In this document: positions 25,961 through 34,838 of the stretch, piece by piece
How the letters are laid out: every line of letters begins with the position of its first letter
Numbering within the stretch: the stretch's first letter is position 1
Assembly (NCBI GenBank): GCA_014800245.1
Contig: JAAVGM010000014.1
Span: forward strand, 1 to 64,000
Length of the DNA stretch: 64,000 nt
Reading direction: 5' to 3'
DNA from: Bacteroidales bacterium
GTDB taxonomy: Bacteria; Bacteroidota; Bacteroidia; Bacteroidales; Muribaculaceae
Notes under the pieces: model-generated
The model's database searches: none
Seen by the model: only the letters and a program-made list of their open reading frames with translations
Told to the model about the DNA's origin: nothing
Made by a program: the position numbers and the translations under genes

Positions 25961-26983
25961 ATGAAAAACCTAATTTTACTCCTGACATTAGCTATCCTGT
26001 CTATTCTTCCCGGATGTGGTTCGCGAGAGGATATTGTGCCTGATAATTCAGACAACATAACAATGTTGTTTGAAGATACATCTTATCCCAATATCTCCGA
26101 ACATAACGGAAAATTCTATTTCATCAGGCAGGATAAGGACATTAAAATATATGAGGCGGAGAATATAGATTCGCTAGCTGCAGCAAAGCCCATTACTGTT
26201 TGGGAAGGTCCGGCCAAAGGGATGAATAACATCTGGGCGCCGGAGATGATCAGGATAAATGGAAAATGGTATATATATTTTGAAGCCGACGATGGCAATA
26301 CTGACAATCATCAGCTCTACGTGATTGAAAATTCTTCCGAGAATCCGACTCAAGGGGAATGGACTCTCCACGGTCCAATCATCACTAACGATGAATGGAA
26401 TTTCGGGATTCATCCCTCCTCTTTTATGATCGGTCGCCGTCAGTTTCTCCTTTGGTCCGGGTGGGAACACCGTCGCTCCGAAACTGAGACCCAATGTATC
26501 TTTATCGCTGAGATGGAGAATCCATGGACTCTTAAATCTCCGCGCATTCTTATATCAAAGCCGGAATATGAATGGGAACGTCAATGGATCAATCCCGACG
26601 GAACACGATCGGCCTACCCTATCTTTGTGAATGAAAATCCCGAACCCGTCCTTTCTCCCGACGGAAAGAAGATTGCAGTGGCCTATTCCGCAAGCGGAAT
26701 CTGGACTCAATTTGCCACTATCGGACTCATCTATGCCGACACATCATCCGATCTCCTTGACCCCGCATCCTGGAAAAAACTTGAAGAGCCCCAGTCTAAT
26801 CCCGGTCTGTTAAATGCGTCAATGACCGGAATCACAAACATTTCCACAATCAATTCCACCGATGGGAAATGTTATATGCTATTCCAGGCCAAAGACTTCA
26901 ACAATGGGGAGAAAGAGTGTGTATTTAAGAAGGCTTTCCGCTGGACCAATAAAGGATATCCCGACTTCGGATTCAATAAATAA
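25961..26983 (+). CDS. GH43-type five-bladed propeller glycosidase, lipoprotein
   Basis: This 340-aa lipoprotein (signal ending ILPGC, Cys19) has a GH43-like five-bladed beta-propeller. It shows NNIWAPEMIRINGKWYIYFEA (the modulator blade), EWNFGIHPSSFMI, and LIYADTSSDLLDPASWKK, which is typical of arabinofuranosidase-like GH43 members. The first-blade ADP motif is altered to EDTSYPNIS, so the identity of the general base needs checking. Likely substrates are furanosides such as alpha-L-arabinofuranose, but family members vary. It is a single gene divergent from the SusC operon and convergent with the HTCS gene, and probably belongs to the same PUL. Confidence 0.75.
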   Translation: MKNLILLLTLAILSILPGCGSREDIVPDNSDNITMLFEDTSYPNISEHNGKFYFIRQDKDIKIYEAENIDSLAAAKPITVWEGPAKGMNNIWAPEMIRINGKWYIYFEADDGNTDNHQLYVIENSSENPTQGEWTLHGPIITNDEWNFGIHPSSFMIGRRQFLLWSGWEHRRSETETQCIFIAEMENPWTLKSPRILISKPEYEWERQWINPDGTRSAYPIFVNENPEPVLSPDGKKIAVAYSASGIWTQFATIGLIYADTSSDLLDPASWKKLEEPQSNPGLLNASMTGITNISTINSTDGKCYMLFQAKDFNNGEKECVFKKAFRWTNKGYPDFGFNK

Positions 26984-27008
26984 AGAAATAAAGTTAAGAA
27001 GTAAATAA

Positions 27009-27071
27009 GGTTATAAGTAATAAGAAAAATGCTTATAACCTTATAACCTTATAACCTTATAACCTTATAAC
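27009..27071. terminator. AT-rich inverted repeat with (CTTATAAC)5 tandem repeat
   Basis: AAGGTTATAAG pairs with CTTATAACCTT across a short A-rich loop, and the 8-bp unit CTTATAAC is repeated five times up to the stop codon of the HTCS gene. It lies between two convergent genes and may act as a terminator in both directions. It is also a slippage-prone microsatellite. Confidence 0.5.
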
Positions 27072-27072
27072 C

Positions 27073-30000
27073 CTATTTGAACTCGCTTGGCAATACTCCG
27101 AATTTAGCTCGGAAACATTTAGCGAAATAGGAGGATGAGGTGAATCCCACTCGCTCCGAAACTTCCGACACGCGGCAACCGTCTCTCAGAAGCTCTGCCG
27201 CCTTGTTCAATCGGAAATTCTTCAGATATTCATTCGGCGACATTCCGGTCACAGCCGTGATTTTCCTATAGAAAGATGAGCGGCTCATATTCATATTCTG
27301 CGCAAGCACATCTATCGAGAATTCCTCATCTTCCACTGATTCGGATATAATGGAATTCATCTTCTCCAAGAATTCCGTATCAAGTCTGTTCAGACCGGTC
27401 TTTTCCTTGACTGATTCAGCCCCTGTCTCGGCGACAACATCAGATCCGGATTTTACCTCCTCATTGCTTACAGCCGCAGAAGGTTCGGCTGCCGTATCAG
27501 CCACGACAGGAACGATCGAGCCCTTCATTCGTTCATAGAACAGCCGGCGCGTGCGAAGAAGATTCTCTATTTGCAACACAAGCTGACGGATCGGGAAAGG
27601 TTTCTCAAGATATACATCCGCTCCGCAGCTTAATCCCTCCTCATGTGCCTCATCGGTGGTGAGCGCAGTGAGGATAATGAACGGGATATGAGAATATTCA
27701 ATATCATTCTTCACCTTCCGGCAAAGATCCATACCATTCATACGATCCATCATCACATCGCTCACTATCACATCCACATCCTTATCTTTCAGAATTTCGA
27801 GAGCTTCCACTCCATCAGGAGCCGTCACCACATTGTAATATTTTTCGAGCGTGTCGGAGATCATCACCCGCAGATCCTCGTTATCCTCCACAAGCATAAC
27901 TGTGATATCCTTCTTCTCGGGTTCCTTAACATCCGGATTATATGCGTATTCAGTTAATGATCTTACTTCCTCAGCATCGCCTCCTGTCTCGCGAGGGATA
28001 GTCAAGGAGAAGAGAGCCCCGTGTCCTTCAGGATTATCTTCAATGGAAATTTTGCCATTATGCGCTTCGGTGATCAAGCGGGCATAAGCTAAACCAAGCC
28101 CTGTGCCAAGACTCACTGATAACTTCTGGCTCTGAATCTGATAATACGTATCAAAAACCCTCTTACGTTCCTCTTCCGGAATCCCCACTCCATCATCAGA
28201 TACAGAGATGTTCACATTTTCCGGATCATCGGTCGTGAGCTTCACGCATATAAGGGATTCAGCATATTTCATAGCATTCCCTATGAGATTCATCAAAACT
28301 CTTTCAAGCTTATCCACATCCCCTTTTATCCACACTTCCCCTTCGGGCAAGGAGCAGTCGAGGCGTTTCTCTCCAAGTCTGAGAGGTTCTTCGAAACGAT
28401 GGCATATTCTCCGGATCAATGCGCATAGATCAAAGCGATAGATATTCAGTTTCACTTCGCTTTGCTTCTCCGCCTTGCGGAAATCGAGAAGCTGATTGGT
28501 GATTCCAAGCAGGTAGTCCACATTCTCCTGCATCGATTTCACATATTTATGGCTTTCTGCATATACCTTCTCTTCCGGTTTTTGCTCTATCTCCTCTTTC
28601 AGCTGCTCCAATGGCATGCTGATAAGCATGAGCGGAGTGCGGATTTCATGCACGAGATCCACAAAATAGCGAGTCTTGGCCTCAAAGGTTTCTCGCTCCT
28701 GTATCTTCTGGATCTCTTCAATTGCCTTGATGCGCTTTTTATCTACAAGTTTCTTTATAGCCCGGAACAAGCCCCACCCGAAAAGGGCAATAAGCACAAG
28801 ATAGGCCACGATTGCCCAGAAAGAGAGATACCAAGGGGGCGTAACCTCTATTTTCAGGGTCTTGGTCTCGGCATTCTCCATTCCATGCGGACGCACAAGA
28901 AACTCATACTCTCCGGGAGAGAGATTGTTATAGGTCACTTCAGGCACACTCACCCCCATGATCCAATCTTTGTCGATCCCTTTCAGCATATAATCAAATT
29001 TGATATCAGGGTCCACAAGTGGATGGATTCCGGAAATCTGGATTGTAAAGGTGTTGTATTTATAAGGAAGCTTTATGCTTTTCTGCATCACCAACGCAAA
29101 CGACTGCCCCAGTTCCTTGAGCTTATCGAATCCATCCTCAAGGAATGGGAAGGAGAGAGCTGAGGCATAGGCAAATGTGGAATTCTCCGACACCTTCAGT
29201 TTTGAGGGGTCGATGATAAGGAAGCCATTGTTGGCGCCCATCGCCGTCAAGCCGTTTTTAAGTTCTATTGCAGTGGATGCCATAGGATTATGAGCGCCGT
29301 ATCTCCGCATATCAAAATCGAATTTACGATTCTCTATCGGATTTTTCACCATCTCTTCTGCCGGCACCATGCCGAATCTTCTTTCCTGAGGCACTTTTCG
29401 GAAGAAACCATAATTCGCCGTTCCGATCCATAAGGTTCCGTCGCGCTCCTCTTTAAAAGATATTGCACGTATATTCTGTCCGAACTCAGGGAGTTGCGGA
29501 AAATTATCATGTATCCTGTCATAGCGGCACACTCCCCAGTTGGTCAATATCAGCACTTCTCCGCCCGATGTGATCCCTATATGATTGATTTCATTGCTCA
29601 CAATGCTATATGGGATATTCTCGTCATAGGTGTAATGTCGCGTTTCGCCGCTGGATAAATCGTGGCGATAAACACCTCTATTCTTTGTGCCGATCCATAG
29701 TTTATCTCCATCGAGGGCAAGAGTCCTTACAGGGAGGCCGGATAGGCTGCCATCGGTCAATGGTTCAAACTGACGCGTGGAGAGATTGTAAAGGAACAGA
29801 CCTCTATCGCTTCCGACCCATAAATGGCTGCCATCGGCAGAAGCGGCAAAGGAGCGGACCACAGCATTTCTCATCCCTCCCCCTTCTGCGGAAAGAGCCA
29901 CGAAACGGATGGGACCCGGCTGAATCATCATCACCTCAATAGGCGCACCGGGCCGAACTATCACGATATTGCCGTCCGGACTCTCGGAAATTGAGGCTAT

Positions 30001-30903
30001 GGTCTGGCCCTCATATAAATCAATGGATCTTAGGGGCTTTATTTCGGAGAAATCCCCTGTCACTGTGCCATACCGCCATATCCCATCTTCTGTGCTCATG
30101 ATCAGATTGCCGTCCGGACGAGCCATGAGAGTATTCACCGTACCCTGAAGTCCGCTTGCTGCCATTGGAGTGATTGAGCCTGTCTCTCGGTTGAGACAGA
30201 AGAGATGTGATCCCGACCCCACCCATATATTACGTCCGGAAGAAGCAAGATAGAAAGGATTCTTGTCGCTCACATAGTCGGGCAGCCTATATTCCTTCAC
30301 CATCACCCCGTCGTGGCGGAATGATTGAATCTTCCCGTCGTAGGTCACGGCATATATCAATCCGTCAGCGCCCTGGGCTAAATCAGAATAGAAGGATCCG
30401 TGACGGCTGTCCTGATGAAGACTGCCGGTTTCAGGATCATATATAAAGAGTCCCTGCCCTTGAGTGGCAATCCATATCTTATTGCTTGATCCCTTGAACA
30501 CCTTTCTGACACGGCTGCTTATCACAACGCCGTATTTGGTCTTCCTGCCGAATCTTTCCAATTCATTTTTTTGTCGGTCATATACATATAGACCTTTATC
30601 CACCCCTATCCAGATATTCTCGCCGTTTTCGAACAATGTTGTGACCGACAGATTCCTCAAGGGATGCAACACATCAAATTGCGACCCGAACAAGGTGTGT
30701 CCGTTGCAGTCATAAACATCCACGCCGGATTCCGTGCCTACCCATACAAAGCCATTCTTGTCTTGCAGGAATACTCGGTTTTCTGTGTCGCGTGCAATCT
30801 CGGTGGGCACCACCTCATAGGAAATATCGGCAGAAAATGCCAATCCCCGGCATATGAATATGCCGAGGATGATTATAATATGAGTGAATATAAATCTTCT
30901 CAT
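27073..30903 (-). CDS. Hybrid two-component system regulator (HTCS)
   Basis: This 1276-aa protein combines all parts of a PUL HTCS. A signal peptide (1-25) precedes two beta-propellers of sensor repeats (about 40-620) and a Y_Y_Y domain (about 630-695). A membrane helix (FWAIVAYLVLIALFGWGLF, about 700) follows. The kinase has FVDLVHEIRTPLML (phospho-His near 755), LMNLIGNAMKYAE, DDGVGIPEEE and GTGLGLAYA. The receiver (about 1000-1115) has phospho-Asp in IVSDVMMDRM near 1047. An AraC-type DNA-binding domain ends the protein. It senses an oligosaccharide in the periplasm and activates its PUL. The shared operator repeats at several promoters here are its likely targets. Confidence 0.96.
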   Translation of the reverse strand: MRRFIFTHIIIILGIFICRGLAFSADISYEVVPTEIARDTENRVFLQDKNGFVWVGTESGVDVYDCNGHTLFGSQFDVLHPLRNLSVTTLFENGENIWIGVDKGLYVYDRQKNELERFGRKTKYGVVISSRVRKVFKGSSNKIWIATQGQGLFIYDPETGSLHQDSRHGSFYSDLAQGADGLIYAVTYDGKIQSFRHDGVMVKEYRLPDYVSDKNPFYLASSGRNIWVGSGSHLFCLNRETGSITPMAASGLQGTVNTLMARPDGNLIMSTEDGIWRYGTVTGDFSEIKPLRSIDLYEGQTIASISESPDGNIVIVRPGAPIEVMMIQPGPIRFVALSAEGGGMRNAVVRSFAASADGSHLWVGSDRGLFLYNLSTRQFEPLTDGSLSGLPVRTLALDGDKLWIGTKNRGVYRHDLSSGETRHYTYDENIPYSIVSNEINHIGITSGGEVLILTNWGVCRYDRIHDNFPQLPEFGQNIRAISFKEERDGTLWIGTANYGFFRKVPQERRFGMVPAEEMVKNPIENRKFDFDMRRYGAHNPMASTAIELKNGLTAMGANNGFLIIDPSKLKVSENSTFAYASALSFPFLEDGFDKLKELGQSFALVMQKSIKLPYKYNTFTIQISGIHPLVDPDIKFDYMLKGIDKDWIMGVSVPEVTYNNLSPGEYEFLVRPHGMENAETKTLKIEVTPPWYLSFWAIVAYLVLIALFGWGLFRAIKKLVDKKRIKAIEEIQKIQERETFEAKTRYFVDLVHEIRTPLMLISMPLEQLKEEIEQKPEEKVYAESHKYVKSMQENVDYLLGITNQLLDFRKAEKQSEVKLNIYRFDLCALIRRICHRFEEPLRLGEKRLDCSLPEGEVWIKGDVDKLERVLMNLIGNAMKYAESLICVKLTTDDPENVNISVSDDGVGIPEEERKRVFDTYYQIQSQKLSVSLGTGLGLAYARLITEAHNGKISIEDNPEGHGALFSLTIPRETGGDAEEVRSLTEYAYNPDVKEPEKKDITVMLVEDNEDLRVMISDTLEKYYNVVTAPDGVEALEILKDKDVDVIVSDVMMDRMNGMDLCRKVKNDIEYSHIPFIILTALTTDEAHEEGLSCGADVYLEKPFPIRQLVLQIENLLRTRRLFYERMKGSIVPVVADTAAEPSAAVSNEEVKSGSDVVAETGAESVKEKTGLNRLDTEFLEKMNSIISESVEDEEFSIDVLAQNMNMSRSSFYRKITAVTGMSPNEYLKNFRLNKAAELLRDGCRVSEVSERVGFTSSSYFAKCFRAKFGVLPSEFK

Positions 30904-30924
30904 TATAACCGATTTAAATATCGA

Positions 30925-31122
30925 ATAAGTAGCTGCGAATAATTAATGAACAGATAAAACGAAGTTATTTTTGAGCAGATTTTGCTGCGGAATGAAGGAG
31001 CATACTTTCGTATGCGACTGAATGACAAAGCAAAATATGCCAAAAAGAACGAGTTTTAGCGTTCAAGATATTCCCAATTACTTTGTTTAACATATATCGA
31101 TTAATTATTCGTAGCTACTTAT
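30925..31122. mobile_element. 198-bp MITE-like element with 23-bp terminal inverted repeats
   Basis: The ends are ATAAGTAGCTGCGAATAATT... (30925-30947) and its inverse (31100-31122), matching at 22 of 23 positions. The interior is also loosely self-complementary: AAACGAAGTTATTT faces AAACAAAGTAATTG, and a perfect hairpin GCATAC-TTTC-GTATGC lies near the centre. No ORF is present. It lies between the GH127 stop and the HTCS start, so it may also affect expression of the HTCS gene. An invertible segment is an alternative. Confidence 0.6.
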
Positions 31123-31179
31123 AATTCTAAATGTGTGTAAAATATATCAGGTTAGCCTGCGTTGGCTCCTGCCATTTTT

Positions 31180-33237
31180 CTATTTCTCCTCCGCTTTTGG
31201 GAAAGCTGAGATTCTAAGCCTTGCCGCGCCCATCGGAATCAGACGGATATTTCTCTTTTCTTCCGAACGGGGAGCATACTTTGTGGGGAGAAGATCGGTC
31301 ATCCCGGTCTCGTCATAACCCCACGAAGGGATCTCAACTCCGACGGCCGTAAATTCAAAAGGCACGCTTTCCGCAGTGAAGGGGAAATTATTGGAGGGCC
31401 ATTCTTTCTTATTTACGTTAAAGTTAGCAGGTTTATTGCCTTTATCCATCACTAAAGCATAATTCCATTTGGAATTTGGCTTCAACACATAGCAGGGCCA
31501 GAGGGAAGCATCCACGCCTGCCTGCCAATGGGAGTCGTCTTGATTGAATTCCGGATCACGGCTGTCGTGCTGCTCGAAATTCTCATCTATGGCAAGTGAA
31601 AGAGTCAGCGGACCGTAATTTACGCTTACGCTCCCTTTATTCTGCTCCCATGTGTCAACGCTCATCTCCATCGGGAATGTCAGCTCCACCTTATCGTTGT
31701 TCTTCCAGGTGCGGTTGAGACATACATATTTCCCTGTTGCGCCTTCTGCTGCTACAGCTTCGCCATTCACCTTCACTGTCGCGCCGTTGGCCCATTCGGG
31801 AATGCGGAGATAGAGGGGGAATGCCACATCGCCGTCAGAGGCAAGGGTGATCGTAACATTCTCATCGAAGGGATAGTTGGTGGTCTGCGTCAAGGTTACA
31901 TTCTTCCCCTCTGCGCCTACCTTGGCAGTGGTTTCATTGGCGGTGTAGAGCATTGTTGCCAGGCCGTTGTCGGCTGTTGCCATCACAAGATGCTCGGCAT
32001 AATAGGGCCATCCCATTCCATGGTTGTGCTGGCAGCAACGGCTGCTGAAGGGACTCATCGAAAGCATTCCGCGAAGGTTGTTGTCGATGCTGGGGCCATG
32101 AAGTTTCTCATCGCTTATCGCCATGTTGGGAGAGGTGATATAACGGAGAGCCTTCATGTCGGGAGTGAGGGCTGCCGTGAATGTATTGAGAGCCACATTC
32201 TCGCAATGGTCGGCCCAGAAGGGGTCGCCGGTGATACCCATAAGAATCTCATCGCTCGCCATCTGCTCCACCACTGCGCAGGTCTCTGCTCCCTGACGGG
32301 GATCGAAATATCCTGAGCGTGCATTCTCGTCGGCTCCATACATCCCGCCTGGCACCTGTCCGTAACGGTTGCGCATCGTGTTGAATGAATTATATGTGGC
32401 CTGAAGCATTGAGGGATCTTTGGAATACATATAATATGTGGCGGGTTCGCGGAAACCTTGGGCCACATTCACGCCATGCCAGTTGGGAAGGTCGTTGTCC
32501 ATTGCCCAGTTGGAGGTGTTCTTGTGAAGCTTCTCGATAAGGGGAAGGAGTGATTCATCTCCTGTGCGGTTGTAAAGCCAGAGCACGCTCCAGAGGTTGT
32601 CGCCGCCGCGTTTCTCCTGCCATAGTCCTTTGAGGAATTGCGAATCGGGCACATTCATCTCCCATTTGAAATAGTCGGTCATCGCCGGAAGCACACGGGC
32701 GTCGCCGGAATATTCATAATAGGTCTGCAGAGCCCAGAGCATCACCATCTGCGCCCAAAGTTCGGGATTGCCGTTCTCATAGTTGTGAGGTCCGAGGAAG
32801 CCATCTGATTTGAGATTGGAAAGCACTGCATCAAACCACACCTGTGCCTCTTTCTTCATCTCCTCGTCGTCGAGGATATAGGCGAGGCTGCAATAGCCGC
32901 GGAGCCAGTAAGGCACCTCCTCCCATCCATGGTCGCCGGCGTCGGATAGCCATTGGTTGTTGTTCTTGTCGAGCCAGTCGCTCACTGTGCCGAGCTTGCC
33001 GTTCAACCCGTCTTTCTGACGAAGCAGGTATTCGCGCAGCCATCCCTGCGGCTTGATTGATCCTACGGGGAGTTTGAGGAGCGGAGCTTCCACAAGCGGA
33101 GCGCGGAATCCTACATAGTTGGTTGATGTTCCGGTCTGCGGTTTATCCACCACAGTTGAGGTCTGAGCCTGCGCTGTAAACATTCCTGATGCAGCGATCA
33201 AAGCCGCTGCAAAGGCTTTGCTATATATAGAGTTCAT
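31180..33237 (-). CDS. GH127/DUF1680-type glycoside hydrolase (beta-L-arabinofuranosidase family)
   Basis: This 685-aa secreted enzyme (signal ending FTAQAQ) has an (alpha/alpha)6 barrel and C-terminal beta-sandwiches. The zinc-binding and catalytic cluster of the family is intact: Glu318 and Cys320 in RQGAETCAVVEQM, and Cys401-Cys402 in SSRCCQHNHGMGW. In characterised GH127 enzymes one cysteine of the CC pair is the nucleophile. The family acts on beta-L-arabinofuranosides, and related families act on other sugars, so the substrate is open. It follows a mosaic protein gene by 42 bp and is probably co-transcribed with it from site D. Its role is likely the removal of furanose side groups. Confidence 0.85.
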   Translation of the reverse strand: MNSIYSKAFAAALIAASGMFTAQAQTSTVVDKPQTGTSTNYVGFRAPLVEAPLLKLPVGSIKPQGWLREYLLRQKDGLNGKLGTVSDWLDKNNNQWLSDAGDHGWEEVPYWLRGYCSLAYILDDEEMKKEAQVWFDAVLSNLKSDGFLGPHNYENGNPELWAQMVMLWALQTYYEYSGDARVLPAMTDYFKWEMNVPDSQFLKGLWQEKRGGDNLWSVLWLYNRTGDESLLPLIEKLHKNTSNWAMDNDLPNWHGVNVAQGFREPATYYMYSKDPSMLQATYNSFNTMRNRYGQVPGGMYGADENARSGYFDPRQGAETCAVVEQMASDEILMGITGDPFWADHCENVALNTFTAALTPDMKALRYITSPNMAISDEKLHGPSIDNNLRGMLSMSPFSSRCCQHNHGMGWPYYAEHLVMATADNGLATMLYTANETTAKVGAEGKNVTLTQTTNYPFDENVTITLASDGDVAFPLYLRIPEWANGATVKVNGEAVAAEGATGKYVCLNRTWKNNDKVELTFPMEMSVDTWEQNKGSVSVNYGPLTLSLAIDENFEQHDSRDPEFNQDDSHWQAGVDASLWPCYVLKPNSKWNYALVMDKGNKPANFNVNKKEWPSNNFPFTAESVPFEFTAVGVEIPSWGYDETGMTDLLPTKYAPRSEEKRNIRLIPMGAARLRISAFPKAEEK

Positions 33238-33279
33238 CTCGTTATCGTTAAATTGAATTGCGTTAGATTATCTTTAGGT

Positions 33280-34590
33280 TTATTTAATGATGATTTTCTT
33301 TCCATTGCGGATATAGATCCCGGGATCGAGAGTTTCAGCGGATGTGCCGAGATATTGTCCCTGAAGATTATATATCTTATTGTCGGAAATCTTTTCATTC
33401 TCAACGGTTCCGACAGCGGAAGGATTCATATTATCAATCTTTCCTTCAATCAGCAGGCCGAAATCCACATGGCCTCCGCCTCCTCCCTGACGAAGAGAGA
33501 CAGCCAATATGTTATCCCCTTCTACAAGAAGATTCTTCTGTTTATCTGTCAGAATGGTTTTGTCATAATTATTATCGTTCCATCCGGTGCGACTCCAGAA
33601 TTTCTCGCCGTTGAGGTATGCTATCGGTTCCTCATCGTAGCTGCAGGAGAATGTGAGCTGCGAGTCGCCGATTATTGCCAAATCCTCTGCCGAGAGATTG
33701 AAGTGGCGGCGGATAAGGATTGGTCGGAGCTGACTTGCCCATTCTGTTGTGAGGAACATATCATCACTATTACTGAAAGGTCCAACACCCTTAATCCAAT
33801 CGGATTCATTCTCTGTGGTGCTATACCATTCCGCTTTTTCAGCGTCAGCGAAATCATTGTTGTAGTTGAGGAAATAATAGGAGCATGGCCATGCTCCGTC
33901 GTCGAGCGTAGGAAGGAACGCCTGCACCATCGACATATCGGCGCCATAGAGTCCGCAGTCGGCGAAAGCGCCTCCCCAGTTCTGATGCACATGCACGGCA
34001 AGAATATTTTCCGATCCATCGGTCTTGATAAGATCTTTCTGTTCATCGGTGAGGAGAACATACTCATCATTATTCCACCCATCGGATGCGCTTGCCACTT
34101 TCACTCCGTTGATATACCATTCTGCCGGAGCATCATCATGTCCCATTGCAAGATATACCTCCTTATAGAGAAGTTCGTCGGGGGTGAGGGTGAAGCTGCG
34201 GCGCATATACATCTCCCCCATCATTTCAGCGGCGGCCCACTGATAGGATTTCTGCCCAAGATAGGTTGCGTCGGAGCTGAAAGGTGCTTTCTGAGTGGTC
34301 CATTCTCCGGAAGACACTTCTGAAGGATTGTATTCCGGTTCATACCATTCTTTGCCGGCATTGTCGGCTGAAGGGGCAGACAGAATCTTATTATAATTTT
34401 CATCGGAATATCTGTCCCCCTTGACCACCCACACAAGAGCTTCATAAGGGGAAGCCGGTGTGTATTGCGATGAAGGAAGGATCACGTTCCGGGCATTGAA
34501 CGAAGTCTTGATCTCTGCCTCTGCCCCTTTAGCTGAGAAAGGGATAAAGGCACTGATAGCCACGCCCACAATAAGGAGTCGTTTCATCAT
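33280..34590 (-). CDS. Mosaic secreted protein 1: two beta-sandwich modules plus sorting-like tail
   Basis: This 436-aa protein has a signal peptide (ending FSAKGA), two galactose-binding-like beta-sandwich modules (about 25-215 and 215-385), and a C-terminal tail (IYNLQGQYLG...DPGIYIRNGKKIIIK). The first module carries MYMRRSFTL, AEWYINGVKV and NILAVHVHQNWGGAFADCGLYG. The second carries IRRHFNLS, IAYLNGEKFW and ILAVSLRQGGGGGHVDFGL. These modules resemble sugar-binding domains of GH2 enzymes but no catalytic domain is present. A glycan-binding role is inferred. It is the upstream partner of GH127, and its promoter carries operator site D. Confidence 0.65.
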   Translation of the reverse strand: MMKRLLIVGVAISAFIPFSAKGAEAEIKTSFNARNVILPSSQYTPASPYEALVWVVKGDRYSDENYNKILSAPSADNAGKEWYEPEYNPSEVSSGEWTTQKAPFSSDATYLGQKSYQWAAAEMMGEMYMRRSFTLTPDELLYKEVYLAMGHDDAPAEWYINGVKVASASDGWNNDEYVLLTDEQKDLIKTDGSENILAVHVHQNWGGAFADCGLYGADMSMVQAFLPTLDDGAWPCSYYFLNYNNDFADAEKAEWYSTTENESDWIKGVGPFSNSDDMFLTTEWASQLRPILIRRHFNLSAEDLAIIGDSQLTFSCSYDEEPIAYLNGEKFWSRTGWNDNNYDKTILTDKQKNLLVEGDNILAVSLRQGGGGGHVDFGLLIEGKIDNMNPSAVGTVENEKISDNKIYNLQGQYLGTSAETLDPGIYIRNGKKIIIK

Positions 34591-34671
34591 AGATTTTTGG
34601 TTTATTGAGCAGTTGGTTAAAAAATATTCGCTTATAGCATTTCGCTAATGCTGATTTGTAGATTACGGAAG

Positions 34672-34737
34672 CAAAATTAGCTATTAATATCTCTTTATTG
34701 GGAAATAATCTATTCATATAATGAAATTTTCTATTCT
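34672..34737 (-). promoter_or_regulatory. Promoter of mosaic protein 1 / GH127 with paired operator repeats (site D)
   Basis: The minus-strand -7 box TAATTTTG (34679-34672) is followed upstream by AAATAATCTATTCA (34703-34716) and GAAATTTTCTATTC (34723-34736), 21 bp apart. The first repeat begins 24 bp from the box, exactly as at sites A, B and C. Confidence 0.75.
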
Positions 34738-34754
34738 TTCGCCTAAAAATCAAA

Positions 34755-34783
34755 TAAAAAAGCGGCCGCCTCACGGCAGCCGC
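34755..34783 (-). terminator. Rho-independent terminator after mosaic protein 2
   Basis: A 9-bp stem (GCGGCTGCC with one mismatch, loop about 4 nt) is followed on the minus strand by a run of T. It lies 55 bp downstream of the stop of the 931-aa gene. Confidence 0.75.
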
Positions 34784-34838
34784 CCATTATGTGGAAATTA
34801 GATGTGTGTCTCTTCTTTATCTTATTTATCTTAAAAAT

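Noticed and set aside
27032-27071. Short tandem repeats considered as a CRISPR array
   Set aside because: The units are 8 bp with no spacers between them, and no cas genes are near.
30925-31122. Invertible promoter controlling the HTCS gene
   Set aside because: Terminal inverted repeats fit such a switch, but no TAnnTTTG promoter was found inside on either strand and no invertase gene is near; kept only as an alternative to a MITE.
33253-34323. Plus-strand ORF of 356 aa over mosaic protein 1
   Set aside because: It is antisense to a gene with a signal peptide, repeated modules and a regulated promoter.
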